64,000 nt of DNA from Spirosoma arboris (GCF_009754945.1 NZ_WPIN01000011.1:124001-188000), one strand, 5' to 3'; numbered from the stretch's first letter, positions 26,830-35,517 are shown. The notes: generated from the letters alone by a model not told the origin. Translations and numbers: made by a program.

Positions 26830-28599
26830 TTAGTTAATCTGCACGATGCCTCCCTGAATCACAGTTGCAGCATTCCCTTTCACGGTCGTATTTGCGCCCG
26901 ACAGTTCGGCAGTGCCTGTTGCCTGAGCTTTCAGCGACGACTGGGCTTTCATCTCAACCGTCATTCCTTCGATTTTCAGGTTTTTGCCCGCCTTCAGAAT
27001 CAGGTCTTTATCGCTTTCAATCGTAATCCCTTTACTGTCCATCGTAATTTTATTCCCGTTCTTATCTTCGAGCTTGATATCATTGTCTGAGAGGGTAATT
27101 TTATTCCCTTTAGGCATCTCAAAGGCCAGGGTTTTCTTTCCATCGTCAAACGTCATTTTTATCTTCTCTCTCGATACGTACCCTTTTTCGTCGTTGGTTT
27201 GCGAAGGGGGCTTTGGTGCCGGTTTTTTACTACTGTGGCACATGCCCAGCACAATCGGATATCGGGGATCATCCTGTAAAAAACCAACCATTACCTCGTC
27301 GCCAACTTCCGGCCTGAAATAGGTTCCCCGGTTGTTGCCTGCGTCCAGGGTTACAATGCGTGCCCACACCCCTTCTTCCTGTGGGCTCACCAGCGGCAGG
27401 CGAATCTTGATGCGGTCTTCGCCATCAGGATCTCCTTCCAGTTTGGTTACTACACCAATTTGTAGTCCGCTCACGGCTGGCAAGAGACCAGCTGCCGGTA
27501 GTGGCCTTAGGTTGTAGGCTTGCGCAATGGGTTCAGGATTAAGGCCAAACTGCACGTCGGTTTCCCAGTTTCCTCCCGCAAACTGATGCCAGATACCCGT
27601 CACCAGCACCTTCCCCTGAAGCCGATCGCCAATGCCTCCCAATTCAATTACTTTGCCCGGCATTACCTCCGCTGTTCCCTGAAACCGAACCCGCCCGCGA
27701 ACTTTAGCCAGACGTTCCCGGAGCAGGCGACCATCGGCCCAGGCCTGGAGTTCGGGCGTTGAGAGCTTGCCACCGTGGCGCAGGTCGTGGGCGTTTCCTC
27801 CGAGTACTCCCGCCAGCGCCGTGGGCGTTAGATTGCCCGTATTGGTGGTCGTGGGTTCACTGGCCTCAACCTTCACCATCTCCTGATCCGTTGCATTCCA
27901 GCTATGGGTTGTAATACCCGGACTCTGTAAGCGAGCGTCGATTTCGGCATCCAGTTCAAGAATCGTGGAGCCAAACGCAGCGTTTAACACCGGACTTTGC
28001 CCCATATCGGGCTTGACGATTCGGAGTTTGTCGTCTTCCACCATCACGAACAGACCGTTGGCTTCGGCCCGGCAAAGCATGAAATCCCAATCTGTAGCCT
28101 CATATTGAACGACTTCCGGGAGGTTGGGTTTCGTGGTGGCCACTTCCTTGGCGAGTTTATAGCGCCCAATGATTTCCTCCAGAATATCATTGTCTTTTTT
28201 ATTCTCGTAATAGGCACTTTTCAGTCCTGAGGTCATTTTCACAGCTTCATGGCGACACTCAACAATCAGAAAGCTGCCGTTTTTACGGATTTTTATGCTG
28301 TACTTGATAACGATACCTTTGAAAACGGTAGACTCATTCGAGCGGTAACCCAGTTTGATTTCGATCTTTTTCCCTGGGATGAAATGGGCTTCATTACCAA
28401 CAGCAAACGTTCCTTTCGACGCTTCGCCATCCTGGATATGGATTGTTGCCGACGGTATTCGGTTCATATCCCGCACGATAGTGAGCGAAGCCAGGTGAAT
28501 TGTACCGGGAATTTCGGTGCCCTCCACCAGCACTTTTACCGTGCAGACATCCGGCGTTGCCGGTGTTGAAATAGCCGATGAGCTAGCGTTGTTGGCCAC
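26830..28599 (-). CDS. VgrG/gp5-gp27-like spike protein (Afp8-like)
   Basis: 589 residues from a GTG at 28599. About residues 15-360 are the gp27/gpD-like hub; about 380-465 an OB-fold (IGVVTKLEGDPDGEDRIKIRLP, key residues DPDGEDRI; then VGDEVMVGFLQDDPRYP); the rest a beta-helix of short repeats (GNKITLSDND, GNKITMDSKG, LILKAGKNLKIEG) forming the trimeric needle. It ends without an appended effector domain. No PAAR tip gene follows: the next gene begins 22 bases later and is gp25-like. The protein sits at the tip of the tube and pierces the target membrane. Confidence 0.92.
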   Translation of the reverse strand: MANNASSSAISTPATPDVCTVKVLVEGTEIPGTIHLASLTIVRDMNRIPSATIHIQDGEASKGTFAVGNEAHFIPGKKIEIKLGYRSNESTVFKGIVIKYSIKIRKNGSFLIVECRHEAVKMTSGLKSAYYENKKDNDILEEIIGRYKLAKEVATTKPNLPEVVQYEATDWDFMLCRAEANGLFVMVEDDKLRIVKPDMGQSPVLNAAFGSTILELDAEIDARLQSPGITTHSWNATDQEMVKVEASEPTTTNTGNLTPTALAGVLGGNAHDLRHGGKLSTPELQAWADGRLLRERLAKVRGRVRFQGTAEVMPGKVIELGGIGDRLQGKVLVTGIWHQFAGGNWETDVQFGLNPEPIAQAYNLRPLPAAGLLPAVSGLQIGVVTKLEGDPDGEDRIKIRLPLVSPQEEGVWARIVTLDAGNNRGTYFRPEVGDEVMVGFLQDDPRYPIVLGMCHSSKKPAPKPPSQTNDEKGYVSREKIKMTFDDGKKTLAFEMPKGNKITLSDNDIKLEDKNGNKITMDSKGITIESDKDLILKAGKNLKIEGMTVEMKAQSSLKAQATGTAELSGANTTVKGNAATVIQGGIVQIN

Positions 28600-28607
28600 A
28601 GTTGGCG

Positions 28608-29321
28608 TTAGTTTGACGTTTTATCAATCGGCGGAAATATGAGTTCGGTACCCGGAACGAGTTGGCGGAAATTACCAAGTCCGTTAATCTCAGCTACTTT
28701 CAGGTAGTAGCGTGTATCGCCGTAAATCTGGTAGCACATCAGAGGCAACGAATCACCAGCTTTGACCAGGCGCACATGCGTGAGATCGGGCGAGCTTTTG
28801 TTTTCTTTGGCTGCCCGCTTCATCTCCTCGATGCTACTCTTGAACTTCACCTTCGCCACTGCCCGGATGGGGCTCCCATCTGGCTTGAATAGTTTATAGG
28901 TGATGCTCAGCTCCGTTACACGCCCTTTAAAAATGGAATTTTCGCCCCAAACGAGTTTAAAATGCCGGGGCTCGTGCGAGTCGCCCTTGTATTCGATCAA
29001 TACCTGCTTGAATTTCTTAATGTCATCGGCGATGTTATCACGGGGATTATCGTCGATGATGCCGGTATTGTCGAAGAGGAATTCGAACGTGATTTCCTCC
29101 GGTTCGGTGTACTCATACTTCAGTTGTTTACCGCTGGTTCCCTGTCCCTGCCCTGATCCCGAAAATTTGAGTTTATACTCGAGTGTGTAGGTTTCCGGAT
29201 TGATGAGTGCTTCGAAATACGCATCGTTCTTGATGGCTTCGGCTTTGCCACCGGTTTCGGCTTCTTTCGAGTCCTTAAAACCCAGAATAAGCATTTTTTC
29301 TAGTTTTCCTCCGGTTGCCAT
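28608..29321 (-). CDS. LysM-domain spike-tube adaptor (Afp7-like)
   Basis: 237 residues. The first ~170 residues carry a beta-rich CIS adaptor domain (EALINPETYTLEYKLKF, then TFEFLFDNTGI). The C-terminal ~50 residues are a LysM motif (LVKAGDSLPLMCYQIYGD through LVPGTELIFPP). In eCIS and phage tails this protein joins the tube to the spike hub. Its ATG shares one base with the stop of the DUF5908 gene (TGATG), a translational coupling; the spike gene follows after 8 bases. Confidence 0.9.
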   Translation of the reverse strand: MATGGKLEKMLILGFKDSKEAETGGKAEAIKNDAYFEALINPETYTLEYKLKFSGSGQGQGTSGKQLKYEYTEPEEITFEFLFDNTGIIDDNPRDNIADDIKKFKQVLIEYKGDSHEPRHFKLVWGENSIFKGRVTELSITYKLFKPDGSPIRAVAKVKFKSSIEEMKRAAKENKSSPDLTHVRLVKAGDSLPLMCYQIYGDTRYYLKVAEINGLGNFRQLVPGTELIFPPIDKTSN

Positions 29322-29509
29322 CAGCGTTCCTGTTTTTCCTGAAGTATCTGCAAGACCTGTTCAACACACTCAGCGATCAGCGCATCCTTGTCCTCGCCAC
29401 TACCCCCACTCGCCGGTGGTTGAGACGCGGGTTGCGCCGTTGCCCCACCACCTGCTGACGGGGCATTGACCGTAACGCGGATGTGCAGTTCTCTGATCTC
29501 AATAGGCAT
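29321..29509 (-). CDS. DUF5908 family small CIS protein
   Basis: 62 residues beginning MPIEIRELHIRVTV, the conserved strand of DUF5908, followed by a Gly/Ser/Ala/Pro-rich linker and a C-terminal helix (DALIAECVEQVLQILQEK). DUF5908 genes lie beside adaptor and spike genes in Bacteroidota injection systems; the role is unknown. It is the first gene after the hairpin region 29550-29628 and is coupled to the LysM adaptor gene. Confidence 0.8.
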   Translation of the reverse strand: MPIEIRELHIRVTVNAPSAGGGATAQPASQPPASGGSGEDKDALIAECVEQVLQILQEKQER

Positions 29510-29549
29510 TGTTTATCAATGATTTATCCTGACTCTATGTATTGATTCA

Positions 29550-29628
29550 TATCCTCGGTCTGTGTCCTCACAGAACGCCTGTGGCTACCCTTCGTTAAAG
29601 CGTTCTGTGAGGACACAGACCGAGGATA
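29550..29628 (-). promoter_or_regulatory. 29-bp perfect inverted repeat inside the injection-system operon
   Basis: Arms 29550-29578 and 29600-29628 are exact reverse complements with a 21-base loop, giving an extremely stable RNA hairpin. No T-run follows on the minus strand. It lies in the only long gap (29510-29784) within the cluster, between sheath/tube genes, needed in many copies, and spike/baseplate genes, needed in few. A partial terminator, RNase-processing site or mRNA stabiliser is plausible; the role is inference. Confidence 0.7.
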
Positions 29629-29649
29629 CGGTGATTCTAAAAACTGACT

Positions 29650-29785
29650 GATAATACCCCCCAGCCCAGGGTGTTAAGTTAGCCCCTCCCGCAACGGCGG
29701 ATCGCCCAAAACAGGAGAGGGGAGCAAATCGGGACAAAAACCCAGAGCTTAACAGCCCTGCCCTTTAGGTAATTGGGAGGCCCTT
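29650..29785. repeat. Interspersed GC-rich repeat, copy B
   Basis: Shares a 33-base identical stretch (29708-29740) with copy C at 44446-44478, then AGAGCTTAACAG and CCTGCCCTT-like segments. It lies immediately after the stop of the second tube gene, inside the injection-system operon. Confidence 0.8.
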
Positions 29786-30222
29786 TACTTGATGGTGAAA
29801 TACCGATAAATCAGTTCAAGCGTTTCGATGACGACGGCGTTGTCGTTCGCGTTCAGGTCACTCACGAGCCATTTTTTAGGAATAGCATGAAACACACTCC
29901 AGGTGCGCAATGGCTCACCCTGTTCATTCATGAGAATGATGTTGATATCTGATGCCGTAAACGTTCTATCACGGAAGGCATTCAGGAACCAGTCGATCAC
30001 GGCAGAATCGGTGAGCATCCCACGTTTCAAAACGAGATCGGCATACTTCGTCCGCACCGGGAGTTTGTGTGTAAAGCGGTTTTCGCCCCCTTCTTTAAAC
30101 TCTTCCGAGTCGTATTCAACCGACAAACCCGACACAGACTGAAATCGAACGTCGTTTTTGTTCTGGCTGATACTGAATTCCACTTTGTAATAAAAGCCCC
30201 AGGGCGGATAATAATCGACCAT
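29785..30222 (-). CDS. Tail-tube protein 2 (Afp5-like, gp19 family)
   Basis: 145 residues. Beta-barrel tube protein of the T4 gp19/Hcp type: YYKVEFSISQ, SVSGLSVEYDSEEF, then LVLKRGMLTDSAVIDWF and a C-terminal ETLELIYRYF. In Afp-like systems a second tube paralogue caps the tube at the baseplate end; which of the two here does so is inferred from gene order. It follows tube 1 after 33 bases and has the same length. Confidence 0.9.
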   Translation of the reverse strand: MVDYYPPWGFYYKVEFSISQNKNDVRFQSVSGLSVEYDSEEFKEGGENRFTHKLPVRTKYADLVLKRGMLTDSAVIDWFLNAFRDRTFTASDINIILMNEQGEPLRTWSVFHAIPKKWLVSDLNANDNAVVIETLELIYRYFTIK

Positions 30223-30255
30223 GATCCGACACGTTTAGTCCGTTTGCCCAAAAAC

Positions 30256-30693
30256 TCAAATCCTCATTAGTTTCAAACCCTCATGGGCGATTTCGATGGT
30301 TTCTACGGCAATTTCGTTCGCATCTGATTTGAGGTCAGGCGCAGTCACTTTTACCGGAAAACAACGGGTAGCCGACCAGACAGCTACAGGTGTGTGTTTT
30401 TCATTCAACAGCCGAATTGTCACATCCCGCCGACCACCATCTCGCGCGTTGGCAATTTCATCCAGCCAGGTGTTAAAGTCGAAGTCACCCTCGAATTTGC
30501 CGCGCTTCATGGTAATGTTGCTGAACTTTCGCATGCCCGGCATCTTTATTTTGTTGAAATCTTTGCTGTCGCTGTGTCGATATTCGATGACTTCCACCTG
30601 CATATCGAGGCCGGTAATTTCGGTGAAGCTAATTTTTGCGCCACCCCAATCCACTTGAAACTGAAACCGGGGTAAAGGATATTCCTGTGCCAT
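30256..30693 (-). CDS. Tail-tube protein 1 (Afp1-like, gp19 family)
   Basis: 145 residues, gp19/Hcp-like fold: YPLPRFQFQVDWGG, FTEITGLDMQVEVIEYR, ITMKRGKFEGDFDFNTWL and the terminal ETIEIAHEGLKLMRI. It should form the stacked hexameric inner tube. It lies directly after the sheath gene, the standard order. Confidence 0.92.
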   Translation of the reverse strand: MAQEYPLPRFQFQVDWGGAKISFTEITGLDMQVEVIEYRHSDSKDFNKIKMPGMRKFSNITMKRGKFEGDFDFNTWLDEIANARDGGRRDVTIRLLNEKHTPVAVWSATRCFPVKVTAPDLKSDANEIAVETIEIAHEGLKLMRI

Positions 30694-30771
30694 AATGTGT
30701 TAGCCAGTAAAGGGTGAAAGAAGTATGTTAAATGCCTAAAATCGGGTAGCGTAGGTAAATCCTACAATCGC

Positions 30772-32997
30772 TCAGGATTCGGCCATTTTGTGTGAAAACT
30801 TCAGAATAATGAATTCAGCCGGTCGTACAGCAACCAATCCGATTTCGAGATTCATCCGTCCTTCCAGAATATCCAGGGCCGTCATGGTTTTGCCCAGACC
30901 TACAGCCACATAAAACGCATGTTCGGGTTTAACGCCCTGCAAAGCTCCCTGACGCCAGAGCGTAGTCAGGAAGTTTTCGATCATCGACTGCATCTTTACC
31001 CAGGTGTTGGCATCGTTGGGTTCGAAAACGAACTGCTCAGTGGCTTTTTTAACGGATTCTTCTATAAAATTGAAGAGCCGCCGAACGGGCACATACCGCC
31101 ATTCGTTGTCGTTGCCGGCAAGGGTACGCGCACCCCAAACCAGTGTTCCTTTACCCGGAAACGCACGAATAATATTGATCGACTTACCGGCGTTGACATC
31201 CACATTATAAGCGCCCTGCTGCGTTTGCGAGACCTTTACCATTGGGCTTATCACGGCATTCAGGCTTACATTAGCTGGCGCTTTCCAAACCCCTCGTTCA
31301 TTATCAGTTTTGGCGTAGATACCTGCTACCGCTCCACTTGGCGGAAGTTGGTTAAGTGCCTCCCCGCCTTTGTTGACCAGCTCTTTAAATTTACCAAAAG
31401 CAGCCAGCAGTGTATCGTTGAGACTTTTTTCAAACTCATTTATACTACTCTGAATGGAACTGATCATTTGAAGGGCATCCGTCAAGGCAAAATAGGCGGC
31501 TCCTTCAATCACATCGGCGCGTTTTTTCAGGCTATCAACGGTAGCCGGATATTGTGCGGTTACCGCAGCTTTCTGGGAAACATCCTTTAATAATGTGGCT
31601 CCATCTGCAAAACCGAGTAGTTTGGCGGTGGCATCCAGGGTAGCACCTGTCTGGACAACGTTTGCAATAGGAGCAGCTGAGGATATAGTGATGGCTGCCA
31701 GGTAAGCATCGGCATCAGCTTTTACCTGATCGGCCGCGATTTTCGCATCAGCTTTTGCCTTCGCATCGACAGCTAACCCAGCATTTGCGGGGTCAGCATC
31801 AGCGTCAGTTTTTGCTTTATCGGCTGCCGTTTTAGCATCGTCAGCGGCTGTTTTAGCATCATCAGCCGCTTTCTGGGCTGCTGTTTTGGCAGCGGCATTA
31901 GCGCCTTGTAGAACAGAGTGCGAAACCAGTGTTGTTATTGAGTTGTTCAGCGTGGAACCTTTCAGATAGGAGGCTATGGTTTTCTTGATTTCAAACTTCG
32001 AACCTGCCACATCAGGCTGTTCATTCAGGCTCTGAATTGCCTGTAAAACACTCAAAGTCAATCCTGTAAATTGCTGCAAAGCAGTTACCAACTGAGCGGC
32101 TGTGCTCGCATCATTGGTCGCCCGGTACGCATCCAGTGCAGCTTGCAGCGAATCATCAAGCGTTTTATCGGCCGATCCGGTTATCGCAGTGACACCATTG
32201 ATCACCGACGTACTGGCCTGCTCAACTAGCTTAATGTCCCGAATTAAATTCAGAATGTCGGCATCGGTTGTCAGGCTTTCCAGTTGAATGTCGGTTCCGA
32301 TGCCATCCCGTTTGAGCGATAGATTTCTTCGCCAGATCTGCCGCTGAATGTTAGCATTGATCCACGGCCCATAAGCAGCTCCGTATTTTAGATCATTGAT
32401 ACCAATACTCGTACGGAAATTCGCAATTTCTTTATCGAAGGCTACAAAATCGGTTGTTTTAACCAGGTCACAAATCGCCACCCGATCTTTGAGCGTTGCA
32501 CACTGGCCCAGCGCCGTCTGTTGCAGTGCATAAGGCCCCTTATCGACAGAAACCGCATCGGGCAACAGAATGATCGTTGGTTCATCCTCTTTCTCCAGCT
32601 CAGCCAGGCCGTTTGCAATGTCGTCCGATTTAATGCCTACAGCCGAGGCAGGATATAGCCCAACCGAGATGATAAAGCAACGCCCTCCCCCATTGGCATA
32701 AAACATCCGTAGACTATCGTATAGATACAGTGCACTACTTGCCTGGCTTCTGACAAAGTTGTTGTTGTTGTCCAGATAAATAACGACATCCTGTGATGGA
32801 GCTCCGCCAAAAACCTCCTCGTACTCAGCAATTGATTCAATAGGCGTAGGTTTCAGGATGAGCGATTCGCCATTTCTGATCGCCTGTTCTGTATACCCGA
32901 CAAATGCCGGAATGGCTGTTTCGACCGGGGCGATGGAAGGCGGAAATTTGGGAATTTCCTCGACGTATACACCCGGAGTATTATACACTGCTGCCAT
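30772..32997 (-). CDS. Contractile sheath protein with a large internal insertion
   Basis: 741 residues, against roughly 350-500 for usual eCIS sheath proteins. The N-terminus (NTPGVYVEEIPKFPPSI, AFVGYTEQA) and C-terminus (VPVRRLFNFIEESV through AEFIILKFSH) are classical. The two halves of the core motif, GAAYGPWINA (205-214) and LPPSGAVAGIYA (551-562), normally lie about 20 residues apart; here about 335 residues intervene. The insertion is helical, with an Ala/Asp/Lys-rich centre (AADDAKTAADDAKTAADKAK, about 376-396) coded by degenerate 21-bp DNA repeats. It should project from the sheath exterior. This is the only sheath gene in the cluster; Afp and PVC have three. Confidence 0.93.
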   Translation of the reverse strand: MAAVYNTPGVYVEEIPKFPPSIAPVETAIPAFVGYTEQAIRNGESLILKPTPIESIAEYEEVFGGAPSQDVVIYLDNNNNFVRSQASSALYLYDSLRMFYANGGGRCFIISVGLYPASAVGIKSDDIANGLAELEKEDEPTIILLPDAVSVDKGPYALQQTALGQCATLKDRVAICDLVKTTDFVAFDKEIANFRTSIGINDLKYGAAYGPWINANIQRQIWRRNLSLKRDGIGTDIQLESLTTDADILNLIRDIKLVEQASTSVINGVTAITGSADKTLDDSLQAALDAYRATNDASTAAQLVTALQQFTGLTLSVLQAIQSLNEQPDVAGSKFEIKKTIASYLKGSTLNNSITTLVSHSVLQGANAAAKTAAQKAADDAKTAADDAKTAADKAKTDADADPANAGLAVDAKAKADAKIAADQVKADADAYLAAITISSAAPIANVVQTGATLDATAKLLGFADGATLLKDVSQKAAVTAQYPATVDSLKKRADVIEGAAYFALTDALQMISSIQSSINEFEKSLNDTLLAAFGKFKELVNKGGEALNQLPPSGAVAGIYAKTDNERGVWKAPANVSLNAVISPMVKVSQTQQGAYNVDVNAGKSINIIRAFPGKGTLVWGARTLAGNDNEWRYVPVRRLFNFIEESVKKATEQFVFEPNDANTWVKMQSMIENFLTTLWRQGALQGVKPEHAFYVAVGLGKTMTALDILEGRMNLEIGLVAVRPAEFIILKFSHKMAES

Positions 32998-33031
32998 AGT
33001 TTAGTTTTTTAACAAGTTGATAATGCGACAG

Positions 33032-34105
33032 TTATTTAGTGATAGTAGAAAATAGGCCCGTAATTCGCTGGGGATCAACAGGGTCAAAAGCAATGGTAAT
33101 CGAATCGGTTGACGGTCTTGGCTTCATGCTTTCTTCGCGGCTTACTTGACGATCAGGACTAAACCAGGTAAGCGGAAGTGGAGTAGGCTCCTTTGAGAGC
33201 AGATTGCCCGTTAGCTTATCGTAATACGCCCGGAACGTTGAGCGATTTTTCAAATGAATCTGAAAGACAGGGGGAATTGCTTTGGGCAGCCCACGAGGAA
33301 TGCCAGGAGTAGCGCCATCGGTAACGCAACTAAAATCGGCATCATCGGGACGCTCGACGGCTATCCTGACGAGCGCGTACACCGTATCGGGAATTGCATC
33401 GGACAGTTGTACACCGCGCAAACCAGCTTCAGGAAAATCGACCAGATCAGGGAGAGGAGCGATGACTGGAATGTCTTCCTGATGCACAAAGACCGGCAGG
33501 TTTTGGGCCTGTGAACCAAGCTCCTGAGTCAATGCGCCAGGCTGATCGCCTGTTAGCTGAAGCAAAGCCGTATTGTCCAATACGAGCGACTCAACTTTAG
33601 CCTGATCGCTATCCGTAAGTTTGGGAATTTCTTTCGATAAATACAGGCTTTTTACCCCATCTATCGTTCGGGCTGTACCCGTCAGATTCGACAGAACAGC
33701 AACCCCCTGCTTATACCGATACATGGTATTCTCCCGTCGGTTAACATACTCAGTAATTGTCTGCTTAGGGAGCGTTAAGGCCGTATAGGTGAAGAAGTCC
33801 GTATTTTGTACCGTTAGCACCAGTTCAAGCAAAGTATCTGCTGGCACAACTGTTCCGGCTGGCACAACCACTACGCAACCCAACGCTGTATTTTTATAAA
33901 TGGCACCCAGTTTTTTTAATAGCTTTTCGGTCGGGCTGGTAGGCGCTATGGCTAAAAACTGACGTAAATCATAAGTCAATAATCGATCTTCCTGCTGCTG
34001 CTTTGTCAGCAGATCGAATAGAATGGAGCCCTGATCCAGCCAATAATGGTGAAACAGCCGCAGTTCGAACAATCGTCGATACCCATTTTGAACGCGCTCT
34101 GCCAT
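33032..34105 (-). CDS. CIS-associated protein of unknown function
   Basis: 357 residues, cytoplasmic type. The N-terminus (GYRRLFELRLFHHYWLDQG) is a recognisable opening in proteins placed between DUF4255 and sheath genes in Bacteroidota injection systems; the rest is beta-rich with no named domain. It starts one base after the DUF4255 gene stop and ends 34 bases before the sheath gene. A role at the upper tube/cap end is likely from position; this is inference. Confidence 0.65.
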   Translation of the reverse strand: MAERVQNGYRRLFELRLFHHYWLDQGSILFDLLTKQQQEDRLLTYDLRQFLAIAPTSPTEKLLKKLGAIYKNTALGCVVVVPAGTVVPADTLLELVLTVQNTDFFTYTALTLPKQTITEYVNRRENTMYRYKQGVAVLSNLTGTARTIDGVKSLYLSKEIPKLTDSDQAKVESLVLDNTALLQLTGDQPGALTQELGSQAQNLPVFVHQEDIPVIAPLPDLVDFPEAGLRGVQLSDAIPDTVYALVRIAVERPDDADFSCVTDGATPGIPRGLPKAIPPVFQIHLKNRSTFRAYYDKLTGNLLSKEPTPLPLTWFSPDRQVSREESMKPRPSTDSITIAFDPVDPQRITGLFSTITK

Positions 34106-34106
34106 A

Positions 34107-34760
34107 TCAATTCCTTACAGGTTTTTTATGATAGAAATCACTGACCACGTCTGTAATCAAGCCGCTTTCGTTCAAGACGGCTTTAAATTTCAGATCGAGC
34201 ATGCGTAGCGTGTACAAGGCAAATGGGTACTGTTTTCCGCCCAGTGTTCCCCACAAGTAATTGATCTCTTCTACGGTTGGTGAATACAAGTCGAAAATCA
34301 ACTTGAATACCTCTAATTGATCGCGTTGATTAGTCAGAGCAGGCGGTGGATTTAATGAATCCGGGTCGACGTTTTCCTGGGTAAATGTTTTTTTATATTG
34401 AAAGAACTGAAGGCCACGGGACAACATCAGCAAGGCGCTCGGATACTTGATATGCGTTGACGCCATGAGGATCTGAAAATTCAGAAAAATGGGCGGGTTT
34501 TCGTACGTGACACTGAGTTTGGCGTCGTTTCGAACGTAATTAGGCAGGTTCTTTAAGGTTTTCTCCTCCCGAATATTAACCACTGATAACACAAGCCGAT
34601 CCCGGGGTACCAAGGCATCAGACCCGCCCGATCCCAGTCCTTCTGCCAAATTGCCGAGAACGGCTTGATTGGCATCTACCTGATTATCCTCAGGCAGGTT
34701 ATATGACTGGAGATGACGGTTTAACTCGTTGACGATGATACTGAGCGCGTGCGCAATCAT
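34107..34760 (-). CDS. DUF4255 protein, cap/tail-terminator (Afp16/Pvc16-like)
   Basis: 217 residues, beginning MIAHALSIIVNELNRHL, with LVLSVVNIREEKTLKN and a C-terminal LWGTLGGKQYPFALYTLRML, the hallmark strand of Pvc16-type terminators. This protein ends tube/sheath growth in the assembled particle. It is the first gene of the block; no clear promoter of the TTTG/TAnnTTTG type is visible in the 292 bases upstream (34761-35052), which otherwise contain a palindrome at 34956-34991. Confidence 0.88.
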   Translation of the reverse strand: MIAHALSIIVNELNRHLQSYNLPEDNQVDANQAVLGNLAEGLGSGGSDALVPRDRLVLSVVNIREEKTLKNLPNYVRNDAKLSVTYENPPIFLNFQILMASTHIKYPSALLMLSRGLQFFQYKKTFTQENVDPDSLNPPPALTNQRDQLEVFKLIFDLYSPTVEEINYLWGTLGGKQYPFALYTLRMLDLKFKAVLNESGLITDVVSDFYHKKPVRN

Positions 34761-34955
34761 AGTTAAATCTCCTAAAGGTGTGTGGCTTATTAGTCGCAGG
34801 AAGTCAATCGTAAGGAAACAACCGAGGGCAGATTTTTTTATACTAGTTGATCAGTAGAGCATTGATCGAATGTAAATCGGCAATAGGGTTACTAATCGCA
34901 TATTTTGATTTAACGGTATAATGAATTATCAATGAGCCCATAGGCGTGATTACGC

Positions 34956-34991
34956 AGAGAGCCCCGGATCATGTATGATCCGGGGCTCTCT
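34956..34991. terminator. 17-bp perfect hairpin, terminator or insulator candidate
   Basis: Arms 34956-34972 and 34975-34991 (AGAGAGCCCCGGATCAT and its exact reverse complement) with a 2-base loop. It stands between the gene ending at 35053 (-) and the start of the CIS block at 34760 (-), so it may stop upstream transcription from entering the block. No clear T-run on either side. Confidence 0.6.
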
Positions 34992-35052
34992 GTTATGTAC
35001 CGTACTAATCGTATGCTGGTTGTAATTCGAGTTTTGTACTGGAAAGAAAAAC

Positions 35053-35424
35053 CTACTCCTGAGATTCTTGAGTTGGTTCTTCGGCTACTTCCTGAGGGAG
35101 TTCAATTGGTCGTATACTAATTGTGTTTACACCATTTATTTTGACTCGATATTCCCAATCTTTTTGGATCTTGTTCCCAAAGTATTCTTTGAGTAACGGA
35201 TGAGAAAAGCTGGCTCCATGCTTAGAGGTTTTCTTTCGCTCAATTGTGCAATGTATTCGTTGATCGTTTGGAAGAGTTACTACGACAATTTTACCATGAT
35301 CACCAAAATACGAATCAACACTAGCTGGTACGTTCACAATACCCTGTTTGTGACTGGCTAATTGTGCAGAAATCGTAAAAGCGGGTTGACTCGGTAGTTT
35401 CTTCGGTTGACTGTCTGTAGACAT
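35053..35424 (-). CDS. Hypothetical protein
   Basis: 123 residues. A beta-rich core (about 15-100: GIVNVPASVDSYFGDHGKIV, then IHCTIERKKTSKHGASFSHPLL) and an acidic Glu/Gln-rich tail. No signal peptide. Not recognised; a small barrel that binds nucleic acid or protein is conceivable but unsupported. Ends before the palindrome at 34956-34991. Confidence 0.6.
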   Translation of the reverse strand: MSTDSQPKKLPSQPAFTISAQLASHKQGIVNVPASVDSYFGDHGKIVVVTLPNDQRIHCTIERKKTSKHGASFSHPLLKEYFGNKIQKDWEYRVKINGVNTISIRPIELPQEVAEEPTQESQE

Positions 35425-35517
35425 GAGACTTTTTTATAGTGAAGCACAAAGGTATATAATAATAAAATCAGTAATTTACTATGCGGGACAGAATTAGCAA
35501 TTACGCTAATCTCCCGG

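Noticed and set aside
30919..31590. 223-residue plus-strand frame opposite the sheath gene
   Set aside because: Shadow frame of the sheath gene, with no recognisable motif.
31798..31890. Tandem DNA repeat as a CRISPR-like or satellite array
   Set aside because: Degenerate 21-bp units are in frame and code the Ala-rich helix of the sheath insertion.
6939..34760. Reading the cluster as a prophage or a classical T6SS
   Set aside because: No capsid, portal, terminase or integrase, and no TssJLM/ClpV; Afp-type DUF4157, DUF4255 and Afp15-like ATPase genes are present instead.
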